From Mesorhizobium kowhaii (GTDB taxonomy: Bacteria > Pseudomonadota > Alphaproteobacteria > Rhizobiales > Rhizobiaceae), in NCBI RefSeq assembly GCF_003253745.1, contig NZ_MZXV01000040.1, forward strand, positions 62,001 through 126,000: a stretch of 64,000 nt of DNA, read 5' to 3'. The notes below the pieces were generated by a model, which was not told the origin of the DNA, searched no databases, and saw only the letters and a program-made list of their open reading frames with translations. This document shows positions 54,177-63,193 of the stretch, piece after piece; within the stretch, counting starts at the first letter, position 1, and each line of letters opens with the position of its first letter. The position numbers and the translations under genes are program-made.

Positions 54177-55460
54177 TCAGGCGGCGTCCCCACGGCAAGC
54201 CGCGTCGTAGTCGGCCAGCACCTGGCCGATCGCGGCATGAGGAATAGCCTCGGGATTCCCGGCAGGCCCGAGCTCGGCCGGCACCATCGGCAGGAATTGT
54301 CGCATCAGCGTTTCGGGAATGCCGACGCCGTTGAGCACCTCGCGCAGGCGGCCGACGGCAACGCCGGCAGTGGGGTTGCTCCAGTAATAGCGGATGCGGT
54401 CGCTGTAGCTGTAATGCCGCTGGAGGTAGAGGCTCGCGTCACTGCCGTGATAGTGACTGTGCCAATGGCCAGGTGCGGCCAGCATCACGCGCTCCATCGT
54501 GCGGGCCAGCGACCTGTCGCCATAATCCGCGACCATTTCGGATGCGATCAGGTCAAGCCCGTAAAGCGCCTCGCGCAGGGCGAATGTCAGGCCCGGGCCG
54601 ACCTTGAGGATGGGAAAGCCGTTGCCGACAAGGGCAGTCAGCGCCGCACGGCTCTGATAGTCGGTGGAATGCGCCTCGTAGACGAGCGACAGTTCCTCAT
54701 CGAGCAGTCCGGTCAGCGCCCTCGACGCCTCCGGCATGTAGGCGACGACGTTCTGGCTGCCGAATTCGACGCCCGGCTGCACGACCAAGGCGATGACGCG
54801 GCCAAATGCTTCAGTCAGGCCTTCCCGGGCAAAGATCTCGCGATGCACGTCGATCGTGCGGCGCGCCGCTGACGCTTCGGTGGGCTTCAGGTCGCTGATC
54901 GTGTGATCGACGCCGCCCGGGGCGGGAACCTCGGTTCCGATGATGTAGACCGGCAACGCACCACCGCGCGCGCGCGCCGCCTTTTCAGCCGCCTTGGCCA
55001 GCCGTACAGCCCGCATGGCGATCGTCTCGTCGTCCAGCGCAGCCGGCTCGCCGGCGCATCCCATCGATGCGTCGAGATGGATCTTGCTGAAGCCGGCCCA
55101 GACATAGGCGGTGACCATGGCTTCGGCCTTGCTCATCGCTTGTGCGACCGGCTCCGCGCGCCACGGGTTCGGTCCAAGATGGTCGCCACCGAAGATGATG
55201 CGTGAGGCCTCTAGTCCTTCCCTGCTGGCGATCTCCTGCACGAAGGCGATGAACAGGTCCGGGGTCATCCCGGTGTAGCCGCCGAACTGGTTGACCTGGT
55301 TGCAGGTTGCCTCGATCAGAAGCGTGGTTTCCGTGTCCCTGACGGCGCGCCTTATGGCCGTCTGGATTACCAGCGGATGGGCCGAGCAGATCGACGTGAT
55401 GCCGTAAGGCGATCCATTTCTGCGGGCAGTGGCAAGGCCTGCAAGCGGATTGGCCATCAT
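54177..55460 (-). CDS. GatZ/KbaZ family protein, probable D-tagatose-6-phosphate 4-epimerase
   Basis: The 427-residue protein belongs to the class II tagatose-bisphosphate aldolase 'non-catalytic subunit' family: GITSICSAHPLVIQTAIRRA (about 19-38), TTLLIEATCNQVNQFGGYTGMTPDLFIAFVQEIA (about 45-78), IIFGGDHLGPNPWR (about 87-100) and YYWSNP near the C terminus. In Agrobacterium C58 a member of this family is a D-tagatose-6-phosphate 4-epimerase giving fructose 6-phosphate, and the companion kinase and dehydrogenases here match that pathway. No catalytic KbaY/GatY partner is adjacent, which favours the epimerase role. The start overlaps the kinase stop by 4 bases. Confidence 0.82.
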   Translation of the reverse strand: MMANPLAGLATARRNGSPYGITSICSAHPLVIQTAIRRAVRDTETTLLIEATCNQVNQFGGYTGMTPDLFIAFVQEIASREGLEASRIIFGGDHLGPNPWRAEPVAQAMSKAEAMVTAYVWAGFSKIHLDASMGCAGEPAALDDETIAMRAVRLAKAAEKAARARGGALPVYIIGTEVPAPGGVDHTISDLKPTEASAARRTIDVHREIFAREGLTEAFGRVIALVVQPGVEFGSQNVVAYMPEASRALTGLLDEELSLVYEAHSTDYQSRAALTALVGNGFPILKVGPGLTFALREALYGLDLIASEMVADYGDRSLARTMERVMLAAPGHWHSHYHGSDASLYLQRHYSYSDRIRYYWSNPTAGVAVGRLREVLNGVGIPETLMRQFLPMVPAELGPAGNPEAIPHAAIGQVLADYDAACRGDAA

Positions 55461-56443
55461 GTCGCTCTCTGTGTCCCGGCGATGAAGTCGTCAAGCACGT
55501 CGAAGCCGGCGATGCCCTCCATAGGCCCGCGCCGCGTGACGTTGCGGGCGCCGGCGGCATTGGCATAGAACAGCGCCCTGCCGGGCTCCATTCCCTTGCG
55601 CCGGCAGGTCAGGTAGGTCGCGCCGAAACAGTCGCCGGCTCCGGTTGGGTCAACTTCCTCCACCAGGAAGCCGGCGCAGTCGATCCTGCTGCCATCGGCG
55701 GCGAACCGGGACGAGCCGGCAGCCCCTCGCTTCAGCACGATCTCGCCGACGCCCCTGGCGATCAGCGCCTTCACCGCCTGGCATTCATCGTCTACCCCTG
55801 CCGTGGTGAGCAACTCTTCGCCGGACGGCAGTAGGAGATCGGCATCGTCGACCAGGGCTGAAAATTGCGCGCCGTCGGCGCCGTCGATCAGTTCCTTGCG
55901 CACATTCGGATCGAAGGAGGTCGAGCCGCCGCGGGCGCGCACCGCCTTCGTGGCATAGGCGACGATCTCCCTCAGCCCGGCTACGGACAGGGTGGATCCC
56001 ATGACATGCAGGTGGCCGGCCCTGTCCGCCAGTTGGCGCACTTCCGCGGTGAGACGGATTTGCCCGGCGGCGGATTCGGCGATGTTGTAGACGAAGTCGC
56101 GGCCGCCATCGGGCCTGTAGCGAACGAAGGCGCTTCCTGTCGGGTAGCGGTCGCTGACGGCGACGGCGGACACGTCGACGCCGTCGCGCCTGAGCCTTTC
56201 CAGATTGATCGTGCCAAAATCGTCGCGGCCGACGCAGCCGATGAGCCCGGCGCCACCGCCCAGCCTTGCGACCTGATCGATGAAGATGGCAGGAGCGCCG
56301 CTCGGGTAAGGGCCGACCAGCGCCAGCGGTTCGAGGAAACCCAAACCCCGGTCCGTCGCCATGATCTCAACCAGGATTTCGCCGGCGGCAATCGTCGGAC
56401 CCACGGATTCGAACGCGATCTCCCTTCGGCGGGAAAGGCTCAT
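55457..56443 (-). CDS. PfkB family carbohydrate kinase, probable tagatose kinase
   Basis: The 328-residue protein has the PfkB fold: AAGEILVEIMATDRG, DQVARLGGGAGLIGCVGRDDFG (about 56-77) and the anion-hole signature VDPTGAGDCFGATYLTC (about 264-280) with Asp in GAGD as catalytic base. It phosphorylates a keto-sugar, most likely tagatose given the adjacent GatZ-type gene, which it overlaps by 4 bases. Fructose or a related ketose is the alternative substrate. Confidence 0.85.
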   Translation of the reverse strand: MSLSRRREIAFESVGPTIAAGEILVEIMATDRGLGFLEPLALVGPYPSGAPAIFIDQVARLGGGAGLIGCVGRDDFGTINLERLRRDGVDVSAVAVSDRYPTGSAFVRYRPDGGRDFVYNIAESAAGQIRLTAEVRQLADRAGHLHVMGSTLSVAGLREIVAYATKAVRARGGSTSFDPNVRKELIDGADGAQFSALVDDADLLLPSGEELLTTAGVDDECQAVKALIARGVGEIVLKRGAAGSSRFAADGSRIDCAGFLVEEVDPTGAGDCFGATYLTCRRKGMEPGRALFYANAAGARNVTRRGPMEGIAGFDVLDDFIAGTQRAT

Positions 56444-56752
56444 TCCTGCAATTCCTTCTCTCCCCAGCCGGAGCGGACGCGGATCGTGTCGGCGTGCGGG
56501 TTGTGCGACAGCTCCTGACTGTAGCCGAGGTAATTGGCGTCGCGAGCGAAGTCAATACAAACTGCACGCACGTTCACTTTATTTGCTACGCACGTGGCTT
56601 TCCTGCCGCAGAAAATACGAGCTGCCATCCGTCGAACCTGGGCCGGGCGCCAAATATCAAGCCCTATGCAGCTTGACTTGGATGTTTTCAAGCGCAATAA
56701 AATATATACGCATGTTCACTTACACATGCGCATTCGTAAAGGAGGAGACGAA
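56444..56752. promoter_or_regulatory. divergent control region of the polyol island
   Basis: The gap between the kinase and binding-protein genes holds two related motifs, acgcacgttcacttt (56566-56580) and acgcatgttcactta (56708-56722). The second is part of an inverted repeat, cgcatgt / acatgcg, spanning 56709-56730. They are candidate operators for the LacI protein encoded at 60266. An AAAGGAGG site precedes the next gene. Confidence 0.45.
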
Positions 56753-58072
56753 ATGCCAATTGGTAAGCGTATTGGAACTCTCGCCGCGTCGCTCGCAGCT
56801 TCGGCACTGACGGCGAGTACCGCCCTGTCCGCGGAAATCACGGTTGCGACGGTCAACAATGGCGACATGATCATCATGCAGAAGCTGTCGCCGGAATGGG
56901 AGAAGGCGACGGGAAACAAGGTCAACTGGGTGGTGCTCGAGGAAAACGTGCTGCGCGAGCGGGTCACCACCGACATCGCCACCAAGGGCGGCCAGTTCGA
57001 CGTGCTGACGATCGGCGGCTATGAGACGCCGATCTGGGGCAAGAGCGGCTGGCTGACGCCGCTCAACGATCTCGGCGACGACTATGATTATGACGACCTG
57101 ATCGCGCCGGTGCGCAGCGGCCTGACCGTCGACGGCAAGCTCTACGCCGTGCCGTTCTACGCCGAAAGCTCGTTCACGCTCTACCGCAAGGATCTGTTCG
57201 ACGCCGCCGGCCTAAAGATGCCGGAGCAGCCGACCTATGACCAGATCACCGAATTCGCCGACAAGCTCACCGACAAGTCGAAGGAACAGTATGGCCTGTG
57301 CCTGCGCGGCAAGCCGGGCTGGGGCGAGAACATGGCCTTCCTCGGCACGCTGGTGAACACGTTCGGCGGCCGCTGGTTCGACATGGACTGGAAGCCGCAG
57401 CTCAATTCGCCGGAGTGGAAGAAGGCGATCGGCTGGTATGTCGATACGATGAAAAAGGATGGACCTCCGGGCATCAGCTCCAACGGCTTCAATGAAAACC
57501 AGACGCTGTTCGCCTCGGGCCATTGCGCCATGTGGATCGACGCCACGTCGGCGGCGGGCCGCGTCTATGATCCCAAGCAGAGCAAGGTTGCCGACAAGGT
57601 TGCCTTCGCCAAGGCACCGGTGGCGGTCACCCCCAACGGCTCGGCCTGGGGCTGGGCATGGAGCCTGGCCATCCCGGCGAGCTCCACCAAGGCGGATGCC
57701 GCCAAGTCGTTCGTGAAGTGGGCGACCTCGAAAGCCTATGTCCAGCGCGTCGGTGAGACCGAGGGCTGGGTCGCCGCACCTCCGGGAACACGCAAATCCA
57801 CCTATGCCAGCCCGGACTACCAGAAAGCGGCGCCTTTCGCCGCAACGGTGCTTTCGGCGATCGAATCCGCCGATCCGACCAAGCAGACCAAGGACCCGGT
57901 TCCCTATACCGGCATCCAGTTCGTCGCCATCCCCGAATTCCAGGGCATCGGCACCGAGGTCGGCCAGGCGATTGCCGCCGCGGTCACCGGTCAGCAGTCG
58001 GTCGACGATGTGCTCAACGGCGCCCAGACCGCCGTGGAGAAGACGATGACGGAGGCAGGCTACATCAAATAG
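56753..58072 (+). CDS. ABC transporter extracellular solute-binding protein (polyol type)
   Basis: A strong AAAGGAGG site fixes the start at MPIGKRIGTL (439 residues). Residues 1-27 are a Sec signal ending TALSA. The mature protein is a family 1 solute-binding protein: LSPEWEKATGNKVNWVVLEENVLRERVTTDIATKGGQFDVLTIGGYETP, YAVPFYAESSFTLYRKDLFDAAGLKMPEQPTYDQ, CAMWIDATSAAG. It resembles sorbitol/mannitol-binding SmoE proteins. Unusually, no permease or ATPase gene is present in this window near it. A terminator at 58173 follows. Confidence 0.9.
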   Translation: MPIGKRIGTLAASLAASALTASTALSAEITVATVNNGDMIIMQKLSPEWEKATGNKVNWVVLEENVLRERVTTDIATKGGQFDVLTIGGYETPIWGKSGWLTPLNDLGDDYDYDDLIAPVRSGLTVDGKLYAVPFYAESSFTLYRKDLFDAAGLKMPEQPTYDQITEFADKLTDKSKEQYGLCLRGKPGWGENMAFLGTLVNTFGGRWFDMDWKPQLNSPEWKKAIGWYVDTMKKDGPPGISSNGFNENQTLFASGHCAMWIDATSAAGRVYDPKQSKVADKVAFAKAPVAVTPNGSAWGWAWSLAIPASSTKADAAKSFVKWATSKAYVQRVGETEGWVAAPPGTRKSTYASPDYQKAAPFAATVLSAIESADPTKQTKDPVPYTGIQFVAIPEFQGIGTEVGQAIAAAVTGQQSVDDVLNGAQTAVEKTMTEAGYIK

Positions 58073-58172
58073 GCGGTTCAAGCCCAGACAGGTGAGCCAG
58101 GAGGCGGAATGAGCACAGCCTCCTGGCGATCCGGGCCTGAAAAGCCTCCCATTGCAGCAGGCCTGGAGGATG

Positions 58173-58200
58173 CACGGATCCGCCACAGCGGGTCCGTGCG
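58173..58200 (+). terminator. intrinsic terminator after the solute-binding protein gene
   Basis: gcacgga-tccgc / gcggg-tccgtgc forms a 12-bp stem with one mismatch around a caca loop, followed by gtttctc, about 100 bases past the stop. It separates the binding protein from the dehydrogenases. Confidence 0.7.
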
Positions 58201-58312
58201 TTTCTCAGGCGGCGTCAAGGATCCGATGGGACACGTCTCCCGTGACGTCGCGCCGGTCGCCATCCGGGCGCTCTGACAGCGTTTTCAAAAACTCGCGGAA
58301 TTGGAATTGGAA

Positions 58313-59083
58313 ATGAAACTGAACAACAAGATTGCCCTCATAACTGGCGGTGCGCGCGGCATTGGCCTGGGTTTCGCGCAAGCCTATGCGCGCGAAGGCG
58401 CCAAGGTGGTGATTGCCGATATCGACATCGAGCGTGCCACGCGGGCCGCCGCCGCGATCGGCCCGGCGGCCAGCGCCATCCAGCTTGACGTCACCGACCT
58501 CGGTGCGATCGACAGGGTCGTGGCGGAGGTCGACCGCGATTTCGGCGGCATCGATATCCTCGTCAACAATGCGGCCATTTTCGACATGGCGCCGATAACC
58601 GACATCACCGAAGCGAGCTATGATCGGGTGTTCGCCATCAATCTCAAAGGGCCGCTGTTCATGATGAAGGCCGTGGCCAATGTGATGATCGCGCGCGGCC
58701 GTGGCGGCAAGATCATCAACATGGCGAGCCAGGCCGGTCGCCGCGGCGAGGCGCTGGTAACACTCTACTGCGCCTCCAAGGCAGCGATCATTTCGGCCAC
58801 GCAATCGGCGGCGCTGGCGCTGGTCAAACACGGCATCAATGTCAACGCGATCGCGCCCGGCGTCGTCGACGGCGAGCATTGGGATGTTGTCGATGCGCAC
58901 TTCGCCCGCTGGGAAGGCCTGAAGCCGGGCGAGAAGAAGGCGGCCGTGGCCAGATCGGTTCCGATCGGCCGTTTCGCACAGCCCGAGGATATTGCCGGGC
59001 TCGCCGTGTTCCTGGCCTCGCCCGACAGCGACTATATCCTGGCGCAGACCTACAATGTCGACGGCGGCAACTGGATGAGTTGA
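58313..59083 (+). CDS. SDR family dehydrogenase, probable polyol 2-dehydrogenase
   Basis: The 256-residue protein from MKLNNKIALI has the classical SDR elements: TGGARGIG (9-16), NNAA in LVNNAAIFD, the catalytic Ser (NMASQAG), Tyr and Lys (YCASK, about 151-155), and NAIAPGVV. It resembles SmoS sorbitol dehydrogenase and the Agrobacterium galactitol 2-dehydrogenase, which oxidises galactitol to L-tagatose. Which polyol is used here cannot be told. It is followed after 38 bases by the Zn-dependent dehydrogenase. Confidence 0.88.
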   Translation: MKLNNKIALITGGARGIGLGFAQAYAREGAKVVIADIDIERATRAAAAIGPAASAIQLDVTDLGAIDRVVAEVDRDFGGIDILVNNAAIFDMAPITDITEASYDRVFAINLKGPLFMMKAVANVMIARGRGGKIINMASQAGRRGEALVTLYCASKAAIISATQSAALALVKHGINVNAIAPGVVDGEHWDVVDAHFARWEGLKPGEKKAAVARSVPIGRFAQPEDIAGLAVFLASPDSDYILAQTYNVDGGNWMS

Positions 59084-59121
59084 TGCGCCCCAGCCGCGCC
59101 ATCCGGACAAGGGAGACTGAA

Positions 59122-60132
59122 ATGAAGGCCATCCGATTTACCGCTGCAGGCGTTGCCGGCATGGCGGAGCTTGAGATGCCCGCAATCAAACCGGGGCATG
59201 CCCTGGTACGGGTCCGCTCGGCCGGGCTTTGCCATACCGACATCGAGGTGCTGCATGGCCGCTACGGCGAAGGCGCGTTTCCGCTGGTCCCCGGCCACGA
59301 ATATGCGGGCACCGTCGAGGCGGTTGCCAGCGATGTCACCAGCGTCAAGCCGGGCGACCGGGTCGCTGTCGATCCCAACATCCCGTGCGGGCATTGCCCG
59401 GCCTGCAGGAAGGGCCTGACCAATCTGTGCGCCAGCCTGAAAGCCTATGGCGTGACCGAGAATGGCGGCTTCGCCGAGTTCAGCATGGTTGCCGTCGACC
59501 ATCTGCATGGCATCGGCGATCTCGGTTTCGCCACGGCGGCGCTCGCCGAGCCGCTCGCCTGTGTTCTCAATGGCCTCGGTGCCGCCGGGCTCGGGACCGG
59601 CAACAGCACGCCCGGCACCGCGCTGGTCTTCGGCGCCGGGCCGATTGGCCTGCTGCTTGCCCTCTCGCTCAGGGCCAAGGGCGTCAAGAGCGTGGCGGTC
59701 GCCGATATCAGCGAACCGCGCCTCGCCTTCGCTGAGGCGCTCGGGCTGGAGCCGCTGGTGTCCGCATCGGCGCTGTCAGCGCGGGCGCGGAGCTTCGATT
59801 TCGTCGCCGACGCCACCGGTGTCGCCAAGGTGGTCGAAGGCATGATCGGCTTCACCGCCGATGGCGGCACCGCGCTCATTTTCGGGGTCTGCGCGCCCGA
59901 TGCCAGGATCTCTGTCGCCCCGTTCGAGATCTTCCGCCGGCAGATCAGATTGGCGGGGTCGCATTCGTTGAACCGGAACATCCCGCAGGCACTCGACATT
60001 CTCAGCCAGGACGACGGCACGATGGCGAGGCTTGTCAGCCATCAGCTGCCGCTTTCCGAACTGTTGCCATTCTTCGCCAAAGGCAGCGGCGACCCAACGA
60101 CAATGAAAGTACAGTTTTCCTCGGAGGCGTAA
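59122..60132 (+). CDS. zinc-dependent alcohol dehydrogenase, probable polyol dehydrogenase
   Basis: The 336-residue MDR protein has catalytic zinc ligands in GLCHTDIEVLHG (about 35-46) and GHEYAG (about 58-63), the structural zinc cysteines in CGHCPACRKGLTNLC (about 89-103) and the Rossmann motif VFGAGPIGLLLALSL (about 169-183). A GGGAG site precedes the ATG. The family matches the Agrobacterium D-altritol 5-dehydrogenase, which makes D-tagatose. The substrate is inferred from context only. Confidence 0.88.
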   Translation: MKAIRFTAAGVAGMAELEMPAIKPGHALVRVRSAGLCHTDIEVLHGRYGEGAFPLVPGHEYAGTVEAVASDVTSVKPGDRVAVDPNIPCGHCPACRKGLTNLCASLKAYGVTENGGFAEFSMVAVDHLHGIGDLGFATAALAEPLACVLNGLGAAGLGTGNSTPGTALVFGAGPIGLLLALSLRAKGVKSVAVADISEPRLAFAEALGLEPLVSASALSARARSFDFVADATGVAKVVEGMIGFTADGGTALIFGVCAPDARISVAPFEIFRRQIRLAGSHSLNRNIPQALDILSQDDGTMARLVSHQLPLSELLPFFAKGSGDPTTMKVQFSSEA

Positions 60133-60265
60133 TTTCAAACAGTACAGCCGCGCCCATGGACCAAAGGTGGTCTCCTGCGCTCGGAAAGAAACATCCAACC
60201 TCCTTTCCGCGAAAAGGTGACTCAAGTAGACAGTGGCGACGGCAATACGAGCAGGGAGCCTATGA

Positions 60266-61294
60266 ATGGCAAAGACGATCAGGACGATGGAGGACTTCTC
60301 GGCCTTTGTCGGCTTGTCTCGCACGACGGTTTCCAAATATTTCAACGACCCCAGCTCGGTAAGGAAGAACACTCGAAACGTGATCGAGGCCGCGCAAAGG
60401 AAGTCCGGCTTCCGGCCGAGTATGTTCGCCGTCAATCTCAATCGCCGCCGCAGCAACATTCTCGGCGTCATCATTCCGAATTCGACGGATCCGTTTTACA
60501 TGGCGCTCACGCGCCGCATTGAAACGATTGCCAACGAAGCCGGCTTCCTGGCTTTTGTTCTGTCTTCCGACGGACGAGCCGAAATGGAAGATCAGGCGAT
60601 CCAGACGTTCAAGTCGATGAACATTGCCGGTGCCATCATCGCGCCGCTCGGCGTGCAGTCCCATCACCGGATCCTGGCGGAACTCGGATCTAGCATCCCG
60701 CTGATCTATGTCGACTCGCCGCTTGACGAGACCTCCTCGTTCGTCGGTACCGACAACAGGCAGAGCTTCAGGCTCATCGTCGATTATCTCTGCAGATCCG
60801 GCGAGCCGCCCTGTTACTTCGCCATGCCGTTGGTCAACAACAACGCCCAGGCCAGACAGGACGCCTATGTCGAGGCCATGCAGCAGTTCAAGATGACGCC
60901 TGAAATCGTGCCCGTGGTCGACGCGCGGTCGTGGGATTTCGAGAAATTCGGCTTTGACGAAGCGCTTCGCATCCTGAAGGGGCAAGGTTTTCCGACCAGG
61001 ACCGTGCTTTGCGCCAACGACCGTGTTGCCTTCGGCGTGATCGCGGCCGCGTATCAGCTGGGCCTGAAGGTGGGCCATGGGGCGGATTGCGACATGCGCG
61101 TCGCGGGACACGACGACCATCCCTTGTCGCGCTACGCCTGCCCGCCGATCACCACGGTTGCGCAGAACTACAACGAGATCGGCCGCCTGGCCATCGAACT
61201 TCTGCTGGAGAGGCTGGATGAAAAATCCTCGGCCAAGCCAGAAAGCGGACGCATCCTGCTCAACGCCGAACTGATGCTGCGAAGCTCGGCCTGA
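60266..61294 (+). CDS. LacI family transcriptional regulator of the polyol island
   Basis: The 342-residue protein has an N-terminal helix-turn-helix (TMEDFSAFVGLSRTTVSKYFNDPSSVRKNTRNVIEAAQRKSGFRPS, about 7-52) and the sugar-binding domain (ILGVIIPNSTDPFYMALTRRIETIANEAGFLAFV; VLCANDRVAFGVIAAAYQLG). The hinge helix (NLNRRRSN) lacks the usual Leu-Ala pair and may bind DNA differently. It follows the two dehydrogenase genes and most likely controls this island. Confidence 0.9.
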   Translation: MAKTIRTMEDFSAFVGLSRTTVSKYFNDPSSVRKNTRNVIEAAQRKSGFRPSMFAVNLNRRRSNILGVIIPNSTDPFYMALTRRIETIANEAGFLAFVLSSDGRAEMEDQAIQTFKSMNIAGAIIAPLGVQSHHRILAELGSSIPLIYVDSPLDETSSFVGTDNRQSFRLIVDYLCRSGEPPCYFAMPLVNNNAQARQDAYVEAMQQFKMTPEIVPVVDARSWDFEKFGFDEALRILKGQGFPTRTVLCANDRVAFGVIAAAYQLGLKVGHGADCDMRVAGHDDHPLSRYACPPITTVAQNYNEIGRLAIELLLERLDEKSSAKPESGRILLNAELMLRSSA

Positions 61295-61341
61295 GGTGTT
61301 TCCTACGACTGTGCAGCCATCAAACGATTTGGAGATGCTCA

Positions 61342-61761
61342 GTGCCAAAACGCACTCCGCCAGCGGGCGTTGGGCCACATAATGGCCGCGAATTGGAAAT
61401 GATGCTTCGGGGCGACAAGCCAATGGCCTTGTTCTCGGCGGAACCGGGCATGGACACGGAAGATGTTGGTGACGCGCATTTCAAACCGTTTGTCGACGAA
61501 GGCCGTATCCTGAAGTTCTCCCATATTGATCCTGGAACGTCTGTAGAAGAGCGCCGCTACTGCCTGCCGACAGAAGAGTGGCGCTGCAAGCTCAGCCTGC
61601 TGATCGCTCGACTGTGCCGTAGCGGAGAGGCCTTCGATGTCTTCACATCGAATGATTTGGCGAGGCTGGAAGGCACTCTTCTTGGCTACCCAAAGGAGAG
61701 TGTTGAAGCGTTCATTGCACATGCAGCGTCGCTGAAAATGCTGAATTCCAAAACAGATTGA
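61342..61761 (+). CDS. hypothetical protein (139 aa)
   Basis: The cytoplasmic-looking protein begins MPKRTPPAGVGPHNGRELEMMLRG and has FKPFVDEGRILKFSHIDPG, RRYCLPTEEWRCKLSLLIARLC and TLLGYPKESVEAFIAH. The composition is normal for a real gene, and a GGAGATG site precedes the start. I do not recognise a family. It is 47 bases after the LacI gene and could be co-transcribed. Confidence 0.65.
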   Translation: MPKRTPPAGVGPHNGRELEMMLRGDKPMALFSAEPGMDTEDVGDAHFKPFVDEGRILKFSHIDPGTSVEERRYCLPTEEWRCKLSLLIARLCRSGEAFDVFTSNDLARLEGTLLGYPKESVEAFIAHAASLKMLNSKTD

Positions 61762-61873
61762 ACGACCGCTTGCCGGACCGGGCCGAATTCAACCTATGCC
61801 AGCTGGAATTGCTGCTGGCATTGGCGGAGACGATGGTTCAAGAAGGATCAACGACAAGCGGTTGTTTTCCTTC

Positions 61874-63118
61874 ATGTCCTCCATCCGCCCGCTGATCCCG
61901 CTCCTGCTCGCCGCTGGCATCCTGCTCGGCGGCAATGGACTGCAGAGCACGCTGATCGCGTTGCGTGGCGCGCAGGAAGGGTTCTCAGCCTCCGACATCG
62001 GGTTGATAGGCACCTTCTATTTCGCCGGCTTCCTGCTCGGCTGCCTGGCCATTACCCGCATCATGAAGGCAGTCGGCCATATCAGGGCATTTTCAGCGCT
62101 GGCGGCAATCGCCTCGGCCGGCACCCTGTTGCTGGTGCTGGTTCCCAATCCGGTGATGTGGTGCGCGGTGCGCTTTGCCGGCGGCTTCTGCTTTGCCGGC
62201 CTGTTCACGATCGTCGAAAGCTGGCTGAATTCCGGCGTCAGCAATCGCGACCGGGCGCGCGTGCTGGCGATCTACCGGATGGTCGACACCGGTTCGGTGA
62301 CCGGCGCCCAGTTCCTGATCCCGATCTTCGGCGCCGGCGGCTTCACCATCTTCGCCATCATGTCGATCATGATCACGCTCTCGCTCGTGCCGGTCTCGCT
62401 CGGCGACCGCTCGAACCCGACGCCGCCCGAGGACGTCAAGCTCGACCTGGCGCGCGTCTGGCGGATTTCACCGCTGGGCTGCTTCGGCTGCATCGCCGTC
62501 GGCGTCACCAACAGCGCCTTCCGCACGTTGTCGCCGGTCTATGCCGAGCAGATCGGCATGTCGGTTGCCGATGTCGTCACCTTCGTCAGCGTCGGCATCT
62601 TCGGCGGCGCCATCATCCAGTATCCGCTCGGCTACCTCTCCGACCGCTGGGACCGGCGCCGGGTACTGCTGATGACGACCTGCTGCGCGATGTTTTCAGC
62701 ACTGGCGCTGGTCTTCATCGCCGGCAGCAATCCGCTGCTCAACTTCGTCATCATCTTCATCTTCGGCTGTTTCGCCATGCCGCTCTATTCGCTGTCGGCG
62801 GCGCATTCCAACGACCGCGCCGACACCGGCGAGTTCGTGCTGATCAATGCGGCCTTGATGCTGTTTTATTCCTTCGGCGCCATTGGCGGGCCGTTCGCCG
62901 CCTCGACCGCGATGCAGTATTTCGGACCGAGCGCGCTGTTCGTGTTCAGCGCCGTGGTCTATGCGATCTTCATCGCCGTCATCCTCTACCGGATGCAGGC
63001 CCGCTCCGGCGTGCCGGCAGGCAAGCGCAGCCGCTTCACCGCGCTCCTGCGCACATCGACGATTTTCGCGCGGCTGGCCAAAAGAAACGGCGATTCCGAT
63101 GGGCCGGGAACCTCGTGA
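61874..63118 (+). CDS. MFS transporter
   Basis: From MSSIRPLIPL (414 residues); a 26-residue longer frame is unlikely. About twelve hydrophobic segments are present: LIPLLLAAGILLGGNGLQSTLIALRGAQEGFSASDIGLIGTFYFAGFLLGCLA with the loop motif altered (TRIMKAVGHIRAFSALA), FAGGFCFAGLFTIVESWLNSGVSNRDRARVLAIYRMVD and YPLGYLSDRWDRRRVLLMT in the second half. This resembles YcaD-type permeases of unknown substrate. It lies 75 bases before rnd. Confidence 0.87.
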   Translation: MSSIRPLIPLLLAAGILLGGNGLQSTLIALRGAQEGFSASDIGLIGTFYFAGFLLGCLAITRIMKAVGHIRAFSALAAIASAGTLLLVLVPNPVMWCAVRFAGGFCFAGLFTIVESWLNSGVSNRDRARVLAIYRMVDTGSVTGAQFLIPIFGAGGFTIFAIMSIMITLSLVPVSLGDRSNPTPPEDVKLDLARVWRISPLGCFGCIAVGVTNSAFRTLSPVYAEQIGMSVADVVTFVSVGIFGGAIIQYPLGYLSDRWDRRRVLLMTTCCAMFSALALVFIAGSNPLLNFVIIFIFGCFAMPLYSLSAAHSNDRADTGEFVLINAALMLFYSFGAIGGPFAASTAMQYFGPSALFVFSAVVYAIFIAVILYRMQARSGVPAGKRSRFTALLRTSTIFARLAKRNGDSDGPGTS

Positions 63119-63193
63119 CGATGGCGCCACAGCTTGACGAAAGCGCTTCCGGCTGAAATCTAGGAAGACCTTACTCCTGTCAAAAGCGATTTG

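Noticed and set aside
54177..55460. Annotation as the tagatose-bisphosphate aldolase subunit
   Set aside because: No catalytic GatY/KbaY partner is adjacent, and the kinase and dehydrogenases match the pathway that uses this family as a 4-epimerase; the aldolase-subunit name is kept only as the family label.
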